A DNA stretch of 35,872 bases from Limosilactobacillus equigenerosi DSM 18793 = JCM 14505 (lineage in GTDB: Bacteria > Bacillota > Bacilli > Lactobacillales > Lactobacillaceae), in NCBI RefSeq assembly GCF_001311375.1, contig NZ_BBAS01000015.1:1-35872 (forward strand), in the 5' to 3' direction. Each line of letters begins with the position of its first letter. Positions within the stretch are counted from its first letter, which is position 1. Below, piece after piece: positions 28,501-35,872 of the stretch. Below the pieces are notes generated by a model. That model did not search any database. It was not told the origin of the DNA and saw only the letters and a list, made by a program, of their open reading frames with translations. The translations under genes and the position numbers were made by a program.

Positions 28501-29403
28501 TTATTTATTATTCGTCGTGGTTGGCGTTAAGTAACCGGACAAAATTCCCTTTAAGTCATTATCCTTAATTGAAACATTTCCGTTCTTTAAGGCCTTGGCA
28601 ACTACCTTCTTAGCAAAGGCTTGGTTATTCATATTCTTCGTTACGATTTGATCTTTCAAATCATTAATGTGTTGCTTGTAAGTTCCCTTGGCTGGGTGCT
28701 TAATCATGTAAATCACGTAGTAACCATTTTCCGTTTCGATTGGTTCCGCCGTTACTTCACCATTTTGAAGTTCAAACGCCGCTTTCCGAACGTTTTCTGG
28801 TAATGTTGAGTTGGTATTGTCAAAGGCTGGCATTACCCCACCATTAGCAGCCGTGGAGTCATCAATTGACTTGGACTTAGCTAATTTCTTAAAGGTGCTG
28901 AGCTTATTACTTGCCCCATTCACTTCATCAATGATACTTTGCGCATCTGATTGGCTGTTCACTACAATCATCGCTGTTGAAACTTTAGGTTGGAATTCCT
29001 TCCATTGCTTTTCTAAGGCACTCTTCGTGAACTTAGAATCTGCCCGCACGGCCGCTTCCATCAGCATTTGCGACTTCAACCGATCCTTGAAGGATTGGGC
29101 CGTCATCCCATTTTGTTGCAACATCGTGTTAAAGGCAGCCCCGTATGAATCTTTGTAAGAATTAAATTGGGCATTTACCTTCTTATCGGTAACTTGCTTG
29201 CCGTATTGCTTTTCCAAGACTTGATCCAAAATCATTTGTTGCATCACTTCTTGACCGGCTGAGCTTTGCTTTAACTTCTTGTAGTATTGGTCTTGGGTAA
29301 TCTTACCACCACTTGTCGTTGCCATTACGCGATTTCCACAGGCGGCCAAAGGACCCATTAAGGCTAATCCCGCCATAATTGTTACAATCTTCTTATACTT
29401 CAA
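28501..29403 (-). CDS. prsA: PrsA-type foldase lipoprotein (parvulin-like)
   Basis: About 300 residues. The signal peptide ends in a lipobox (MGPLAACGN), so the protein is lipid-anchored outside the membrane and helps secreted proteins fold. A SurA-like N-terminal helical region is followed by a parvulin-like domain (about 150-245) with NGGVMPAFDNTNSTLP, AAFELQNGEVTAEPIETENG and YYVIYMIKHP. The histidines that normally stand at the start (HILV) and end (GYHII) of the parvulin core are replaced here by AMIVV and GYYVI, so prolyl isomerase activity is doubtful. The TTG at 29401-29403 has AAAGGA ten bases upstream; a GTG at 29412 would be only one base from that site. Confidence 0.88.
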   Translation of the reverse strand: MKYKKIVTIMAGLALMGPLAACGNRVMATTSGGKITQDQYYKKLKQSSAGQEVMQQMILDQVLEKQYGKQVTDKKVNAQFNSYKDSYGAAFNTMLQQNGMTAQSFKDRLKSQMLMEAAVRADSKFTKSALEKQWKEFQPKVSTAMIVVNSQSDAQSIIDEVNGASNKLSTFKKLAKSKSIDDSTAANGGVMPAFDNTNSTLPENVRKAAFELQNGEVTAEPIETENGYYVIYMIKHPAKGTYKQHINDLKDQIVTKNMNNQAFAKKVVAKALKNGNVSIKDNDLKGILSGYLTPTTTNNK

Positions 29404-29434
29404 AATTTTCACATCCTTTTCTTAATACTGTACT

Positions 29435-29440
29435 AATATA
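29435..29440 (-). promoter_or_regulatory. Possible extended -10 promoter of prsA
   Basis: On the minus strand TGGTATATT provides a TGn-extended -10 about 32 bases before the preferred TTG start. The -35 is weak. Confidence 0.45.
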
Positions 29441-29470
29441 CCACACTTTGGCTAATTTACCACTAATCAC

Positions 29471-30414
29471 TTATTCTGGTTGCGTTGGTTGGTAAAATTT
29501 TCGATTATCTAGCGCAAAAATCCGCGGTGAAAATTCCCCTGGTTGCACTTCAGCGAGGGCTTGTTGCACTTCCACAATTGAAGCATCTAAATCATCTAAT
29601 TGGTGCAATATTTGTGCTTCTAATAACTGGGGTTTAACTGGCGATCCATACTCTAAGCGTCCATGGTGGGCTAAAATTAAATGGCGCAACAAGACCACTT
29701 GATCATCATTGGGATCAAGTTGATTGGCTAAACAAGCTGCACAATTTCACCGTCCACGATTGAAATATGGCCAAGTAAATTCCCGGCCGTAGTATATTGC
29801 GTCGCCACGGGACCTGACAATTCAACTAACTTACCACAGTCATGCAACAAAATCCCAGCATATAGTAAGTCCGTATTAATCCCAGCATATAACTGACTTA
29901 CACTTTGCGCTAACCGTAAGATTGAGAGCGTATGCCAAGCCAATCCCCCTACCAAGGCATGATGATTTTGCTTCGCAGCTGGATAGGTAAAGAAGCGTTC
30001 CCCCGCCGTCCCTAATAATGAACTAACAATCGTCCGGTATACTGGCGTCTGAATCGCCGCAAAAAAAGGGCGTAACCCCGATTTTAATTCTTCTTCACTA
30101 ATCGCCACTCGCGCGACGTACAAACTTGGATCACTAGGTTCTTCGGCGGTGGCTAATCGCAAGGTTTGTAAGGTTAATTGCAGTTTATCTTGATAACTAC
30201 TCCCTTGTCCGGTTAAATAAACCACGCGTCCCGGTAAAAAGTCCGCAATTTGGTCAGCTGTGGCATCCCACAAGTTAGCTCCAATCGTTCCCGTGGGGTC
30301 GCTAAATGTCAGGCTTAAATATTGACTGCCATTCCGCGCCGTGCGTACTTGCGCATCTTGGATTAAGGCAAATAATTCGACCCCTTGATTATTTTCAATT
30401 GACTTAATTTGCAT
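29471..30414 (-). CDS. yhaM: YhaM-type 3'-5' exoribonuclease (OB fold plus HD domain)
   Basis: About 314 residues, the usual length for YhaM. An N-terminal OB-fold nucleic-acid-binding domain (LTFSDPTGTIGANLWDA) is followed by an HD hydrolase domain with HHALVGGLAWHTLSIL and LLHDCGKLVEL, then ILAHHGRLEYGSPV after the frame repair. The enzyme trims RNA ends in Firmicutes. One missing base near 29741 separates the parts; repaired, the join reads EIVAACLANQLDPNDD. It lies between prsA and the YheA-like gene. Confidence 0.9.
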
Positions 30415-30439
30415 CCAACTGCTCCCTTCTAATCACATC

Positions 30440-30487
30440 AAAAGCCGCGAGTGAATCACCAACTAATTGCGTAATTCTTCTCGCGGC
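30440..30487 (-). terminator. Terminator after the YheA-like gene
   Basis: GCCGCGAG (30444-30451) pairs with CTCGCGGC (30480-30487) with a 28-base loop, followed by TTTT on the minus strand. Confidence 0.75.
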
Positions 30488-30503
30488 TTCTTCAATCATT
30501 CGT

Positions 30504-30869
30504 TTACTTATCAGCTGGAGCTTCAAACAAATCAGCGTAAAGTCCACGAATCGGACTCGTTACGTTTTGATCAATTTGTTGGATCATTTGGTTCATCCGT
30601 TGTTCCTTTTCCATCAACTTCACAATTGATGGTTGGGCGCTAACTTGCTTGGCCATATCTTGAATCTTGTTCATTTCATCTTCAGATAATTCCGTCCCTT
30701 GGGCGGCCTTTTGTTGAGCAGCTGCTTGCGAACTTTGGAATTCCCGGAATAACTTAACCGCAATTTCATCCGCCTTTAAAGCTTCAACTGCTGCCTTTAA
30801 TTCCTTGTATTCATCCGTTTCTACCATTTGGTGCGCCAATTCATTGGCCGTATCAAAAATGTTAACCAT
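30504..30869 (-). CDS. YlbF/YheA-family protein
   Basis: 121 residues, all-helical and cytoplasmic. It starts MVNIFDTANELAHQMVETDE and has the family core AVKLFREFQSSQAAAQQKAA and MEKEQRMNQMIQQID. Relatives YlbF and YmcA form a complex that directs RNase Y processing and affects competence and sporulation; the YheA branch has no assigned role. Its place next to yhaM, an exoribonuclease gene, fits an RNA-related function but does not prove it. Confidence 0.85.
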   Translation of the reverse strand: MVNIFDTANELAHQMVETDEYKELKAAVEALKADEIAVKLFREFQSSQAAAQQKAAQGTELSEDEMNKIQDMAKQVSAQPSIVKLMEKEQRMNQMIQQIDQNVTSPIRGLYADLFEAPADK

Positions 30870-30930
30870 GTTTGTTTTTTTCCTCCATTAATTCAATAAT
30901 TCCATTTTAGCATGTTTTGCTACTTACTGC

Positions 30931-33060
30931 CTACCGGAACCATGAAGTGACTTCATTTAACGCTTCATCAGCTTTTTCCTTCAAGTCTGGTGTTGAATGG
31001 GTTAAATTATCAAACCACGACTTAGCATTATCCCATAAATCGGTCGTTGCCTCCCAACTTGTGGCTGCTTGATCACGGGTACTTGCGGCTTTAACCTTAA
31101 AGCTGGATTCGTTCGTCAACGGTAATAATTGACTCATCTGTGTCTTATATAAGCTATAAATATCATTATCTTCAAAGTCTGTCAATGAATGCTCCTGATC
31201 AGCATGATCATAACCTTCCCAAGTAGCCACGACTAAATCAGGAGTATAACCAACAATCCATTTATCTCGATCCCGGTCATCATTTAATCCCGAATCCGTG
31301 TCCCTGTTTTACCCGCTAAGGTATAGCCACTTGGTTTGGCACTCACCCCCGTTCCTTGCTTAAAGACATCGATCATCATACTTGTCATTTGATCCGCCAC
31401 TTGATTGGAAATAATTTGATGCCGCTCAATTTTGGTCTGCCGCGGAATTTCTTGCCCGGAAGCATCATAAATCTTGGTAATATAATGGGCCGTTGGTAAC
31501 TTTCCATCAGCCGCAAACGCAGAATAAGCCCGCGCTAATTGTTGCGGTGAAACCCCTTTGGTCATCCCCCCGAGCGCTAACGCCAGATTCTTATCTGACT
31601 TTTCAACGGGTAATCCAAATTCTTGGGCCGCTTTATAACCAGCATTCAATCCTATTTTGTTTAATAACCACACCGCTGGCGCATTCAAGCTTTCATATAA
31701 AGCTTCATACATTGGGACTTGCCCTCGATAGGTATTACTATAATTCTTAGGTTTATAATGATTCGAACCATAACTAGCTAATTTATCCTGTAAGTCCGAA
31801 TCAAATTGATACCCCTTTTCTAACGCTGGCGTATAAACCACGATCGGTTTAATCGTTGAGCCTGGTTGCCGCCGCATTTGGGTCGCGCGATTGTAGCCAC
31901 GGAAAACATGTTCCCCCCGGCCACCAACAACTGCTTGCACGCCCCCAGTCTTGGGGTTCATCGCAATCGTGGCCGCTTGGACCCCCGTTCCATTACTCGT
32001 TGGGAAATTATCGTCATTATTAAATACCCGTTGTAATTGGCTTTGTTGGGCTTGATCAAGCGTAGTATAAATCTTATAGCCATTATTCATTACTTCCGAT
32101 TCAGTTAAACCATATTCCTGAATGGCTTCACTAATCACCGCATCAAAATAATATGGATACTTATACGAATCGCCACCATCATACCCGTTAGTTACCACCA
32201 ATGGCGTTTGTTGATATTGTTTAGCTTGAGTAGCTGTTAATTTTTTTATTTTTCACCATCAAGTTCAATACCATATTCCGCCGTTGTTTGGTAGCCAGGG
32301 GATGATGAACCGGATCATACATTCCCGGTGAAGTTAGCATTCCCGCTAGCGTGGCCGCTTGCGGAACCGTTAGTTGATCCGCCGTCGTATTGAAGTAACG
32401 GGTCGCCGCATCTTGAACGCCCCAAACCCCATTTCCAAAATAGGCATTGTTAAGATACATCGTTAAAATTTGGTCTTTAGAATATTGATTTTCGACTTCA
32501 ATTGAAATAAAAATTTCCTTCAATTTCCGCGAAAAAGTTTGTTGTTGCGTTAAGAAGGCATTTTTTACTAATTGTTGGGTTAGCGTACTTCCCCCACCGG
32601 AAATCGCTTGACTCCCCATCAACCGATTCCGTACCAACAATACCATCGCCCGGGCCAAACCACGGATCGAAAAACCATGCTCATGATAGAAATTTCGGTC
32701 TTCCGTTGATAAAACGGCTGCTGGGACGTTAGGCGAAATTTGCGATAATTTCACATACGTCCCTTTTTGCGAATAAATACTACCAGCTAGGTCTTTATCT
32801 TTATCGTAAACCACCGTGTTCGTTTCTAACCGTGCTTGAAGTTTATCAACATGCGCCGTCTTCGCCACAAATGTTAAATATGCACTGCCAAGGAAAATGA
32901 TTGTTAATACCACAATAATCAGCCAGCGTGATAAATTATGATATCGTTGTTGATGTTGCCACCACTTTTTCAACCAGGCACCCAAACGTTGCAACCATGG
33001 CTTTACCCAGCGTTGCCAACCGCGTTTGACCGTCGCCCAGCTTTGTTGAAACCATTGCAT
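30931..33060 (-). CDS. Class A penicillin-binding protein (bifunctional glycosyltransferase/transpeptidase, PBP1A/2A type)
   Basis: About 710 residues after repair. A short Trp-rich cytoplasmic tail precedes one membrane anchor (LIIVVLTIIFLGSAYLTF). The GT51 glycosyltransferase follows, with STEDRNFYHEHGFSIRG and GGGSTLTQQLVKN. The transpeptidase domain has the serine motif RRQPGSTIKP (STIK), the SLN triad SLNAPAVWL and the KTGT motif LAGKTGT. The enzyme polymerises and cross-links peptidoglycan outside the membrane. Frameshifts: T7 at 32241-32247 (six needed) and a missing base near 31299, just after KTGT, where the repaired text reads KTGTTDSGLNDDRDRDKW. The start at 33060 follows AAGGAG; the C-terminus lacks a large extra domain. 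Confidence 0.92.
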
Positions 33061-33146
33061 AAATTTTTCTCCTTCAATCAATTCGCTTCATTTTAGCACG
33101 TTAGTAAATTTAACGGTGCTAATCTCACTAAGTTTATGGAAAAATT

Positions 33147-33176
33147 AAAAAAACGCCGGCTTCACAGCCGACGTTT
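33147..33176 (-). terminator. Terminator of the tRNA-Gly gene
   Basis: AAACGCCGGCT (33151-33161) pairs with AGCCGACGTTT (33166-33176) with one mismatch and a 4-base loop; a run of seven T follows on the minus strand. Confidence 0.88.
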
Positions 33177-33181
33177 ATGAA

Positions 33182-33252
33182 AGCGGGTAACGAGAATCGA
33201 ACTCGCGACTTAACCTTGGGAAGGTTATGTTTTACCACTGAACTATACCCGC
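33182..33252 (-). tRNA. tRNA-Gly(CCC)
   Basis: On the minus strand the acceptor stem is GCGGGTA with TACCCGC. The anticodon stem is TAACC with GGTTA around the loop TTCCCAA, so the anticodon is CCC and reads GGG. The T arm has the TTCGAAT loop. No CCA is encoded at the 3' end (CCCGCT is followed by TTCA), so it must be added by the nucleotidyltransferase. The gene is single and has its own promoter and terminator. Confidence 0.9.
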
Positions 33253-33284
33253 ATATATAAGTACTAACAACTTGGTACTCATAT

Positions 33285-33312
33285 AGTATATCATACTAAA
33301 TCTATTTGTCAC
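33285..33312 (-). promoter_or_regulatory. Promoter of tRNA-Gly
   Basis: On the minus strand GTGACA (33312-33307) and TATACT (33290-33285) are 16 bases apart. The -35 overlaps the last codons of the upstream gene. Confidence 0.6.
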
Positions 33313-33616
33313 TAGTTTTTTTAGATTTATTTTTATTTGCTTTTGCTTCCTTAGCCGCTTGAGCTTTTTCTTCTTCAGCGGCTAAAGCTTCATCTTCTTC
33401 GGTCCGTGGCACGGCTTTCACTAGTTTAGCATCACCTTTGCTGATTACCGCGCGATTATTTAATTCATTGACCCCACTTTGATCGCTTGAATCAAATTCT
33501 TTAATTGCTACTAAAATCGAATTCGTGTAGACTTTTTCAACTTCACCAGCAAATTCATGTTCTAATGGTCCAAGCTTTGGCCCTTGCACATAATCGCCAA
33601 CTTTAAAGTACGTCAT
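33302..33616 (-). CDS. Small DUF2187/YkvS-like protein with charged tail
   Basis: 104 residues, cytoplasmic. The first ~55 residues (MTYFKVGDYVQGPKLGP, then VYTNSILVAIKEFD) look like a small SH3-like barrel of the DUF2187 type. The last ~40 are a charged Glu/Lys/Ala-rich tail (EEEKAQAAKEAKANKNKSKK). The start at 33616 follows a GGGGG-type site; a longer in-frame start would have no RBS and a poorly conserved leader. The function is not known. Confidence 0.65.
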   Translation of the reverse strand: MTYFKVGDYVQGPKLGPLEHEFAGEVEKVYTNSILVAIKEFDSSDQSGVNELNNRAVISKGDAKLVKAVPRTEEDEALAAEEEKAQAAKEAKANKNKSKKTSDK

Positions 33617-33700
33617 GCTGTTTGCCCCCTTTTTAATCGTAGATACCATTCTACTCATTTTAAAGTTAAATTTCAAGTCTTAGGCGCAGTAATGGTACAA

Positions 33701-33706
33701 TATAAT
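33701..33706 (+). promoter_or_regulatory. -10 element of the small membrane protein gene
   Basis: TATAAT lies 19 bases before the ATG, and AAAGGATG follows as a ribosome binding site. The leader is very short. Confidence 0.45.
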
Positions 33707-33725
33707 CAAAGGATGGCTTATACAA

Positions 33726-34052
33726 ATGAAATATTATCTTCCTAGTCTCATCATGTTAGTTTGTCTTGCAGTTACTTACAGCGGAACTCACTCGCCCAAA
33801 ATCAAACGTATTAACTTTGCATTAGTCTTCAATCGGTTATGCTTGTTAATTTTATTTGGTTATTTAATTTACGAAATAATTAATCAGCCTAGTCATATCT
33901 TCACCTGGATTCACCTTATTTATCTTGGTGGATTAAGTTGGCTCATGGAAAGTTGCTTTACCCAACTTCGAACCACCTTTGGACGTCCCTTTTTAAATTG
34001 GAGCGTTTACTTAGGTTTCCTAATTGGAATTGGCATCATGTTAATTGATTAA
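33726..34052 (+). CDS. Small membrane protein, possibly DUF1516/YisL-like
   Basis: 108 residues with about four hydrophobic segments: LPSLIMLVCLAVTYSG, LVFNRLCLLILFGYLIYEII, FTWIHLIYLGGLSWLMES and WSVYLGFLIGIGIMLI. The size and four-helix layout recall the DUF1516 (YisL) family, but I see no decisive motif. It is alone on the plus strand among minus-strand genes, with its own promoter and a strong terminator. No function is assigned. Confidence 0.6.
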   Translation: MKYYLPSLIMLVCLAVTYSGTHSPKIKRINFALVFNRLCLLILFGYLIYEIINQPSHIFTWIHLIYLGGLSWLMESCFTQLRTTFGRPFLNWSVYLGFLIGIGIMLID

Positions 34053-34056
34053 AGCT

Positions 34057-34104
34057 AAAAACGCGGCTTAAGAAACTAATTGCTGTTTCTTCGGCCGCGT
34101 TTTG
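34057..34104. terminator. Bidirectional terminator
   Basis: AAAACGCGGC (34057-34066) pairs with GCCGCGTTTT (34094-34103), and inner arms AGAAAC and GTTTCT extend the stem. It serves the small membrane protein gene and the convergent protease gene. Confidence 0.9.
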
Positions 34105-34106
34105 AT

Positions 34107-34781
34107 TTAGTACATAAGTAAAATACTACTCATCGCTAACGTGTTATTAATAATATGGATCAACATTGAATTTTTCAAATCCCCCGTTTGCCGGTAGAGA
34201 TAAGCAAAGCACATCCCCATTGCAAAATAAATTAGGAAACTAATCGGATTTGAGCTGACATGTCCCAAACTAAATAAGATTGATGAAACAACCATTGGCG
34301 TCCAAGTAGCTTGGGGATGCGGCCAAAGATTCAGCATTAAACCTCGAAAAATTAATTCTTCAATAATTGGCGCAAAAATAATGGTTGACACCCCAAATAA
34401 CCATTTCATTAACGGTCCTTGCTTAACTAAGTCAATAATTACTTGATTATTCGCCGTTTGTGATTGATGGTAAATTAATTGATTTAGCAGTGTCAATCCA
34501 CCCACGATTAAAATCAAGACGAAATACATCCCAATCACCCATTGAAGGCGCTGGAAAACCGTCAATTTCATCTTATTCAGGTGATTAATCCGCCGATATA
34601 AGCGCCAGCCGCCCCAAATTAATCCAAGGTATGTGATTAACATCCCCATAATCCCGATTAATTGGCCGGTTAACTGCTTAGTATGACCAGCTAATAAGAT
34701 AAAAGTATCTGGAACTAATAAGTAAATGACCGCAATTAACAACCACCAGCCAAAAATCCGCCTCGTTTGCTTATTCTTCAT
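34107..34781 (-). CDS. CPBP-family intramembrane metalloprotease (Abi/CAAX)
   Basis: 224 residues with about six to eight membrane helices. The active-site motifs are IIEELIFRGLML (EExxxR), ILFSLGHVSS (FxxxH) and LIHIINNTLA (HxxxN-type). In lactic acid bacteria such proteins often give self-immunity to bacteriocins or process membrane peptides; no bacteriocin gene is next to it here. The start overlaps the stop of the upstream 204-residue gene by 11 bases, so translation is coupled. Confidence 0.85.
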   Translation of the reverse strand: MKNKQTRRIFGWWLLIAVIYLLVPDTFILLAGHTKQLTGQLIGIMGMLITYLGLIWGGWRLYRRINHLNKMKLTVFQRLQWVIGMYFVLILIVGGLTLLNQLIYHQSQTANNQVIIDLVKQGPLMKWLFGVSTIIFAPIIEELIFRGLMLNLWPHPQATWTPMVVSSILFSLGHVSSNPISFLIYFAMGMCFAYLYRQTGDLKNSMLIHIINNTLAMSSILLMY

Positions 34782-35385
34782 TCTTCATTACCCCCTTCGG
34801 CAGGTGAAAGACTCGCTCAAAAATCCGCTCCGTTTGGGCAGCTTGGTAACCAAAGCAACGCAGATATTCAATCTCTTCTAACGGAACCCGATATTCCCAT
34901 ACCGATGATAAATCATGCGAATTAAAATAGTGCATCGTAAGCGACCACGCGTTTAATTCCGTAATGAAACCTTGAAATTCATCACTCCCATTATATTGAT
35001 TCGTCCCAATTACGAGTGCTTGCTGCTGATTAAACACCTGGTTTAATAGTTGGGGGAATATTCCGTCCGTTACATAATCAGTCGTTGCTGCTTGTTGCGT
35101 TAACTCCCAACGATCATAGTAATCATATTCACGAGCTACGTCAGCCTTATATTTCAGGGTAATTAAATAGTCATCATCAACTACAACCTTAGTAATCCGT
35201 GATAAGCGCATCGCGGTTAATCCATTGATCTTACCGTCCCAATCATGGCCTAACAGTAAAACAAATTCATCATCAATCCCAACTACATAGCCAATATCGA
35301 ACATTTCAGGGTCATTAAACCCGTACACTTCGACCAATTGGTGTTGGTGCTGGGCAGTTTGTAATTGTCCTTGAATCGCCGTCAT
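34771..35385 (-). CDS. Conserved hypothetical cytoplasmic protein coupled to the CPBP protease
   Basis: 204 residues, acidic, with no membrane segment or signal. It looks like two halves of a beta-rich fold: YGFNDPEMFDIGYVVGIDDE followed by FVLLLGHDWDGKINGL, then later SDEFQGFITELNAWSL and SVWEYRVPLEEIEYL. I do not recognise a family. The ATG at 35385 follows GGAGG by seven bases. Its end overlaps the protease start, which suggests a linked role. Confidence 0.7.
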   Translation of the reverse strand: MTAIQGQLQTAQHQHQLVEVYGFNDPEMFDIGYVVGIDDEFVLLLGHDWDGKINGLTAMRLSRITKVVVDDDYLITLKYKADVAREYDYYDRWELTQQAATTDYVTDGIFPQLLNQVFNQQQALVIGTNQYNGSDEFQGFITELNAWSLTMHYFNSHDLSSVWEYRVPLEEIEYLRCFGYQAAQTERIFERVFHLPKGVMKNEE

Positions 35386-35458
35386 CACTCTGCCTCCTCA
35401 AAATCTTTAACTTCAAGGATAGCCGATGATTGACCTTGGCGTCAACATTTCACCGTAA

Positions 35459-35872
35459 TTACCAAAAGCGTTTTGCCAATACCCATATCCCAGCGGAACT
35501 AATCCCCCCGAGGATTGACCATCGCCAAGTGCCCTGGTTTGGCGCAGCTGATGCTCTCCCGGCTGTTTTCGACGCCGCTGAAGCCTCCTTAGTTGACAAT
35601 TGATTTTTAATTGGTTTAGCTGCTGGCGACCGATCAAAGCGATCTAAATGATATGAATCAATTAACTGATTTAATTTCAAATCATAGTCCGGATCAGTTG
35701 CATACACACCGGTTAAGGCTTTCGTTGCTTGTTGATACGTTGAGGATTGCCGCCGGTGAACTCGTTGATAAATTGGATTATCCAAGACCATCGCATAATC
35801 AACAAGGCCACTAGTTAAATCTGGATAATGCTTAAACTGATCGATAATCCCAACATCATGACCTTGGTAATG
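35459..35872 (-). CDS. GH73-type glucosaminidase (peptidoglycan hydrolase), C-terminal part
   Basis: The 5' end is beyond the window; 137 codons are visible. HYPDLTSGLVDYAMVLDN, YQQATKALTGVYATDPDYDL and KLNQLIDSYHLDRFD are the closing part of the LYZ2/GH73 glucosaminidase domain, which cleaves glycan strands after N-acetylglucosamine. The catalytic glutamate would lie outside the window. A Ser/Ala/Lys-rich linker and a short hydrophobic end (WSILGGISSAGIWVLAKRFW) follow. This C-terminal end may be a membrane anchor. An overlapping frame at 35413-35637 is a shadow. Confidence 0.78.
   Translation of the reverse strand, partial: HYQGHDVGIIDQFKHYPDLTSGLVDYAMVLDNPIYQRVHRRQSSTYQQATKALTGVYATDPDYDLKLNQLIDSYHLDRFDRSPAAKPIKNQLSTKEASAASKTAGRASAAPNQGTWRWSILGGISSAGIWVLAKRFW

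Noticed and set aside
35413-35637. An overlapping 74-codon frame at the glucosaminidase end
   Set aside because: It is Arg/Gln-rich, has no ribosome binding site and overlaps the continuing GH73 frame, which keeps a plausible linker and tail.

Overview
The window reads as a low-to-moderate-GC Gram-positive chromosome, most likely from the Lactobacillaceae. Supporting signs are a pdhABCD-lplA operon with a perfect CcpA cre site, a lipoprotein PrsA next to YhaM and a YlbF/YheA-type protein, RqcH, DegV, a C69 dipeptidase, a GH73 glucosaminidase and AGGAGG-type ribosome binding sites. I cannot name the species. Most genes lie on the minus strand.

Layout. 1-440: the end of an IS3-family insertion sequence running off the left edge. 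484-4861: glycerol kinase followed by an overlapping YfhO-type membrane glycosyltransferase. 4924-6999: a tautomerase and a CPA2 cation/proton antiporter with a TrkA-like cytoplasmic part. 7059-8444: a C69 dipeptidase. 8506-11465: a three-gene operon (metallophosphoesterase, orphan PTS EIIC-like protein, DUF915-type hydrolase). 11575-14317: an MdtG-like MFS exporter and a CNNM/CorC transporter. 14369-15456: an SGNH hydrolase. 15513-21358: the pyruvate dehydrogenase operon ending in lipoate-protein ligase. 21651-23185: a TetR regulator divergent from a metallo-beta-lactamase-fold hydrolase. 23269-26087: an acetyltransferase, an NAD(P)-binding protein, a membrane protein and DegV. 26214-27882: rqcH. 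27873-28437: the unusual repeat array. 28501-33060: prsA, yhaM, a YheA-like gene and a class A penicillin-binding protein. 33182-35872: tRNA-Gly(CCC), small proteins, a CPBP protease and a partial GH73 glucosaminidase.

The most unusual feature is the 27873-28437 array between rqcH and prsA. Four head-to-tail units of about 120-127 bases each fold into one long imperfect hairpin. They share a left border (AGGTCGTGAG), a right border (CGAGCGTAGTTAC) and a 5-6 base bulge ending in AA at the same place. Their arm sequences are almost completely different but remain self-complementary. Decayed pieces of two further units are present. The first left border supplies the rqcH stop codon, and a terminator follows the array, so the hairpins would form a roughly 570-nt 3' UTR of the rqcH mRNA. 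I do not recognise this as a named family.

Thirteen protein genes carry single-base frameshifts, about 22 in total. At least eight sit in 7-nt homopolymers that should be 6 nt. Each gene resumes cleanly in the right frame and many are core genes, so I read these as sequence errors and annotate each gene as one full-length CDS.
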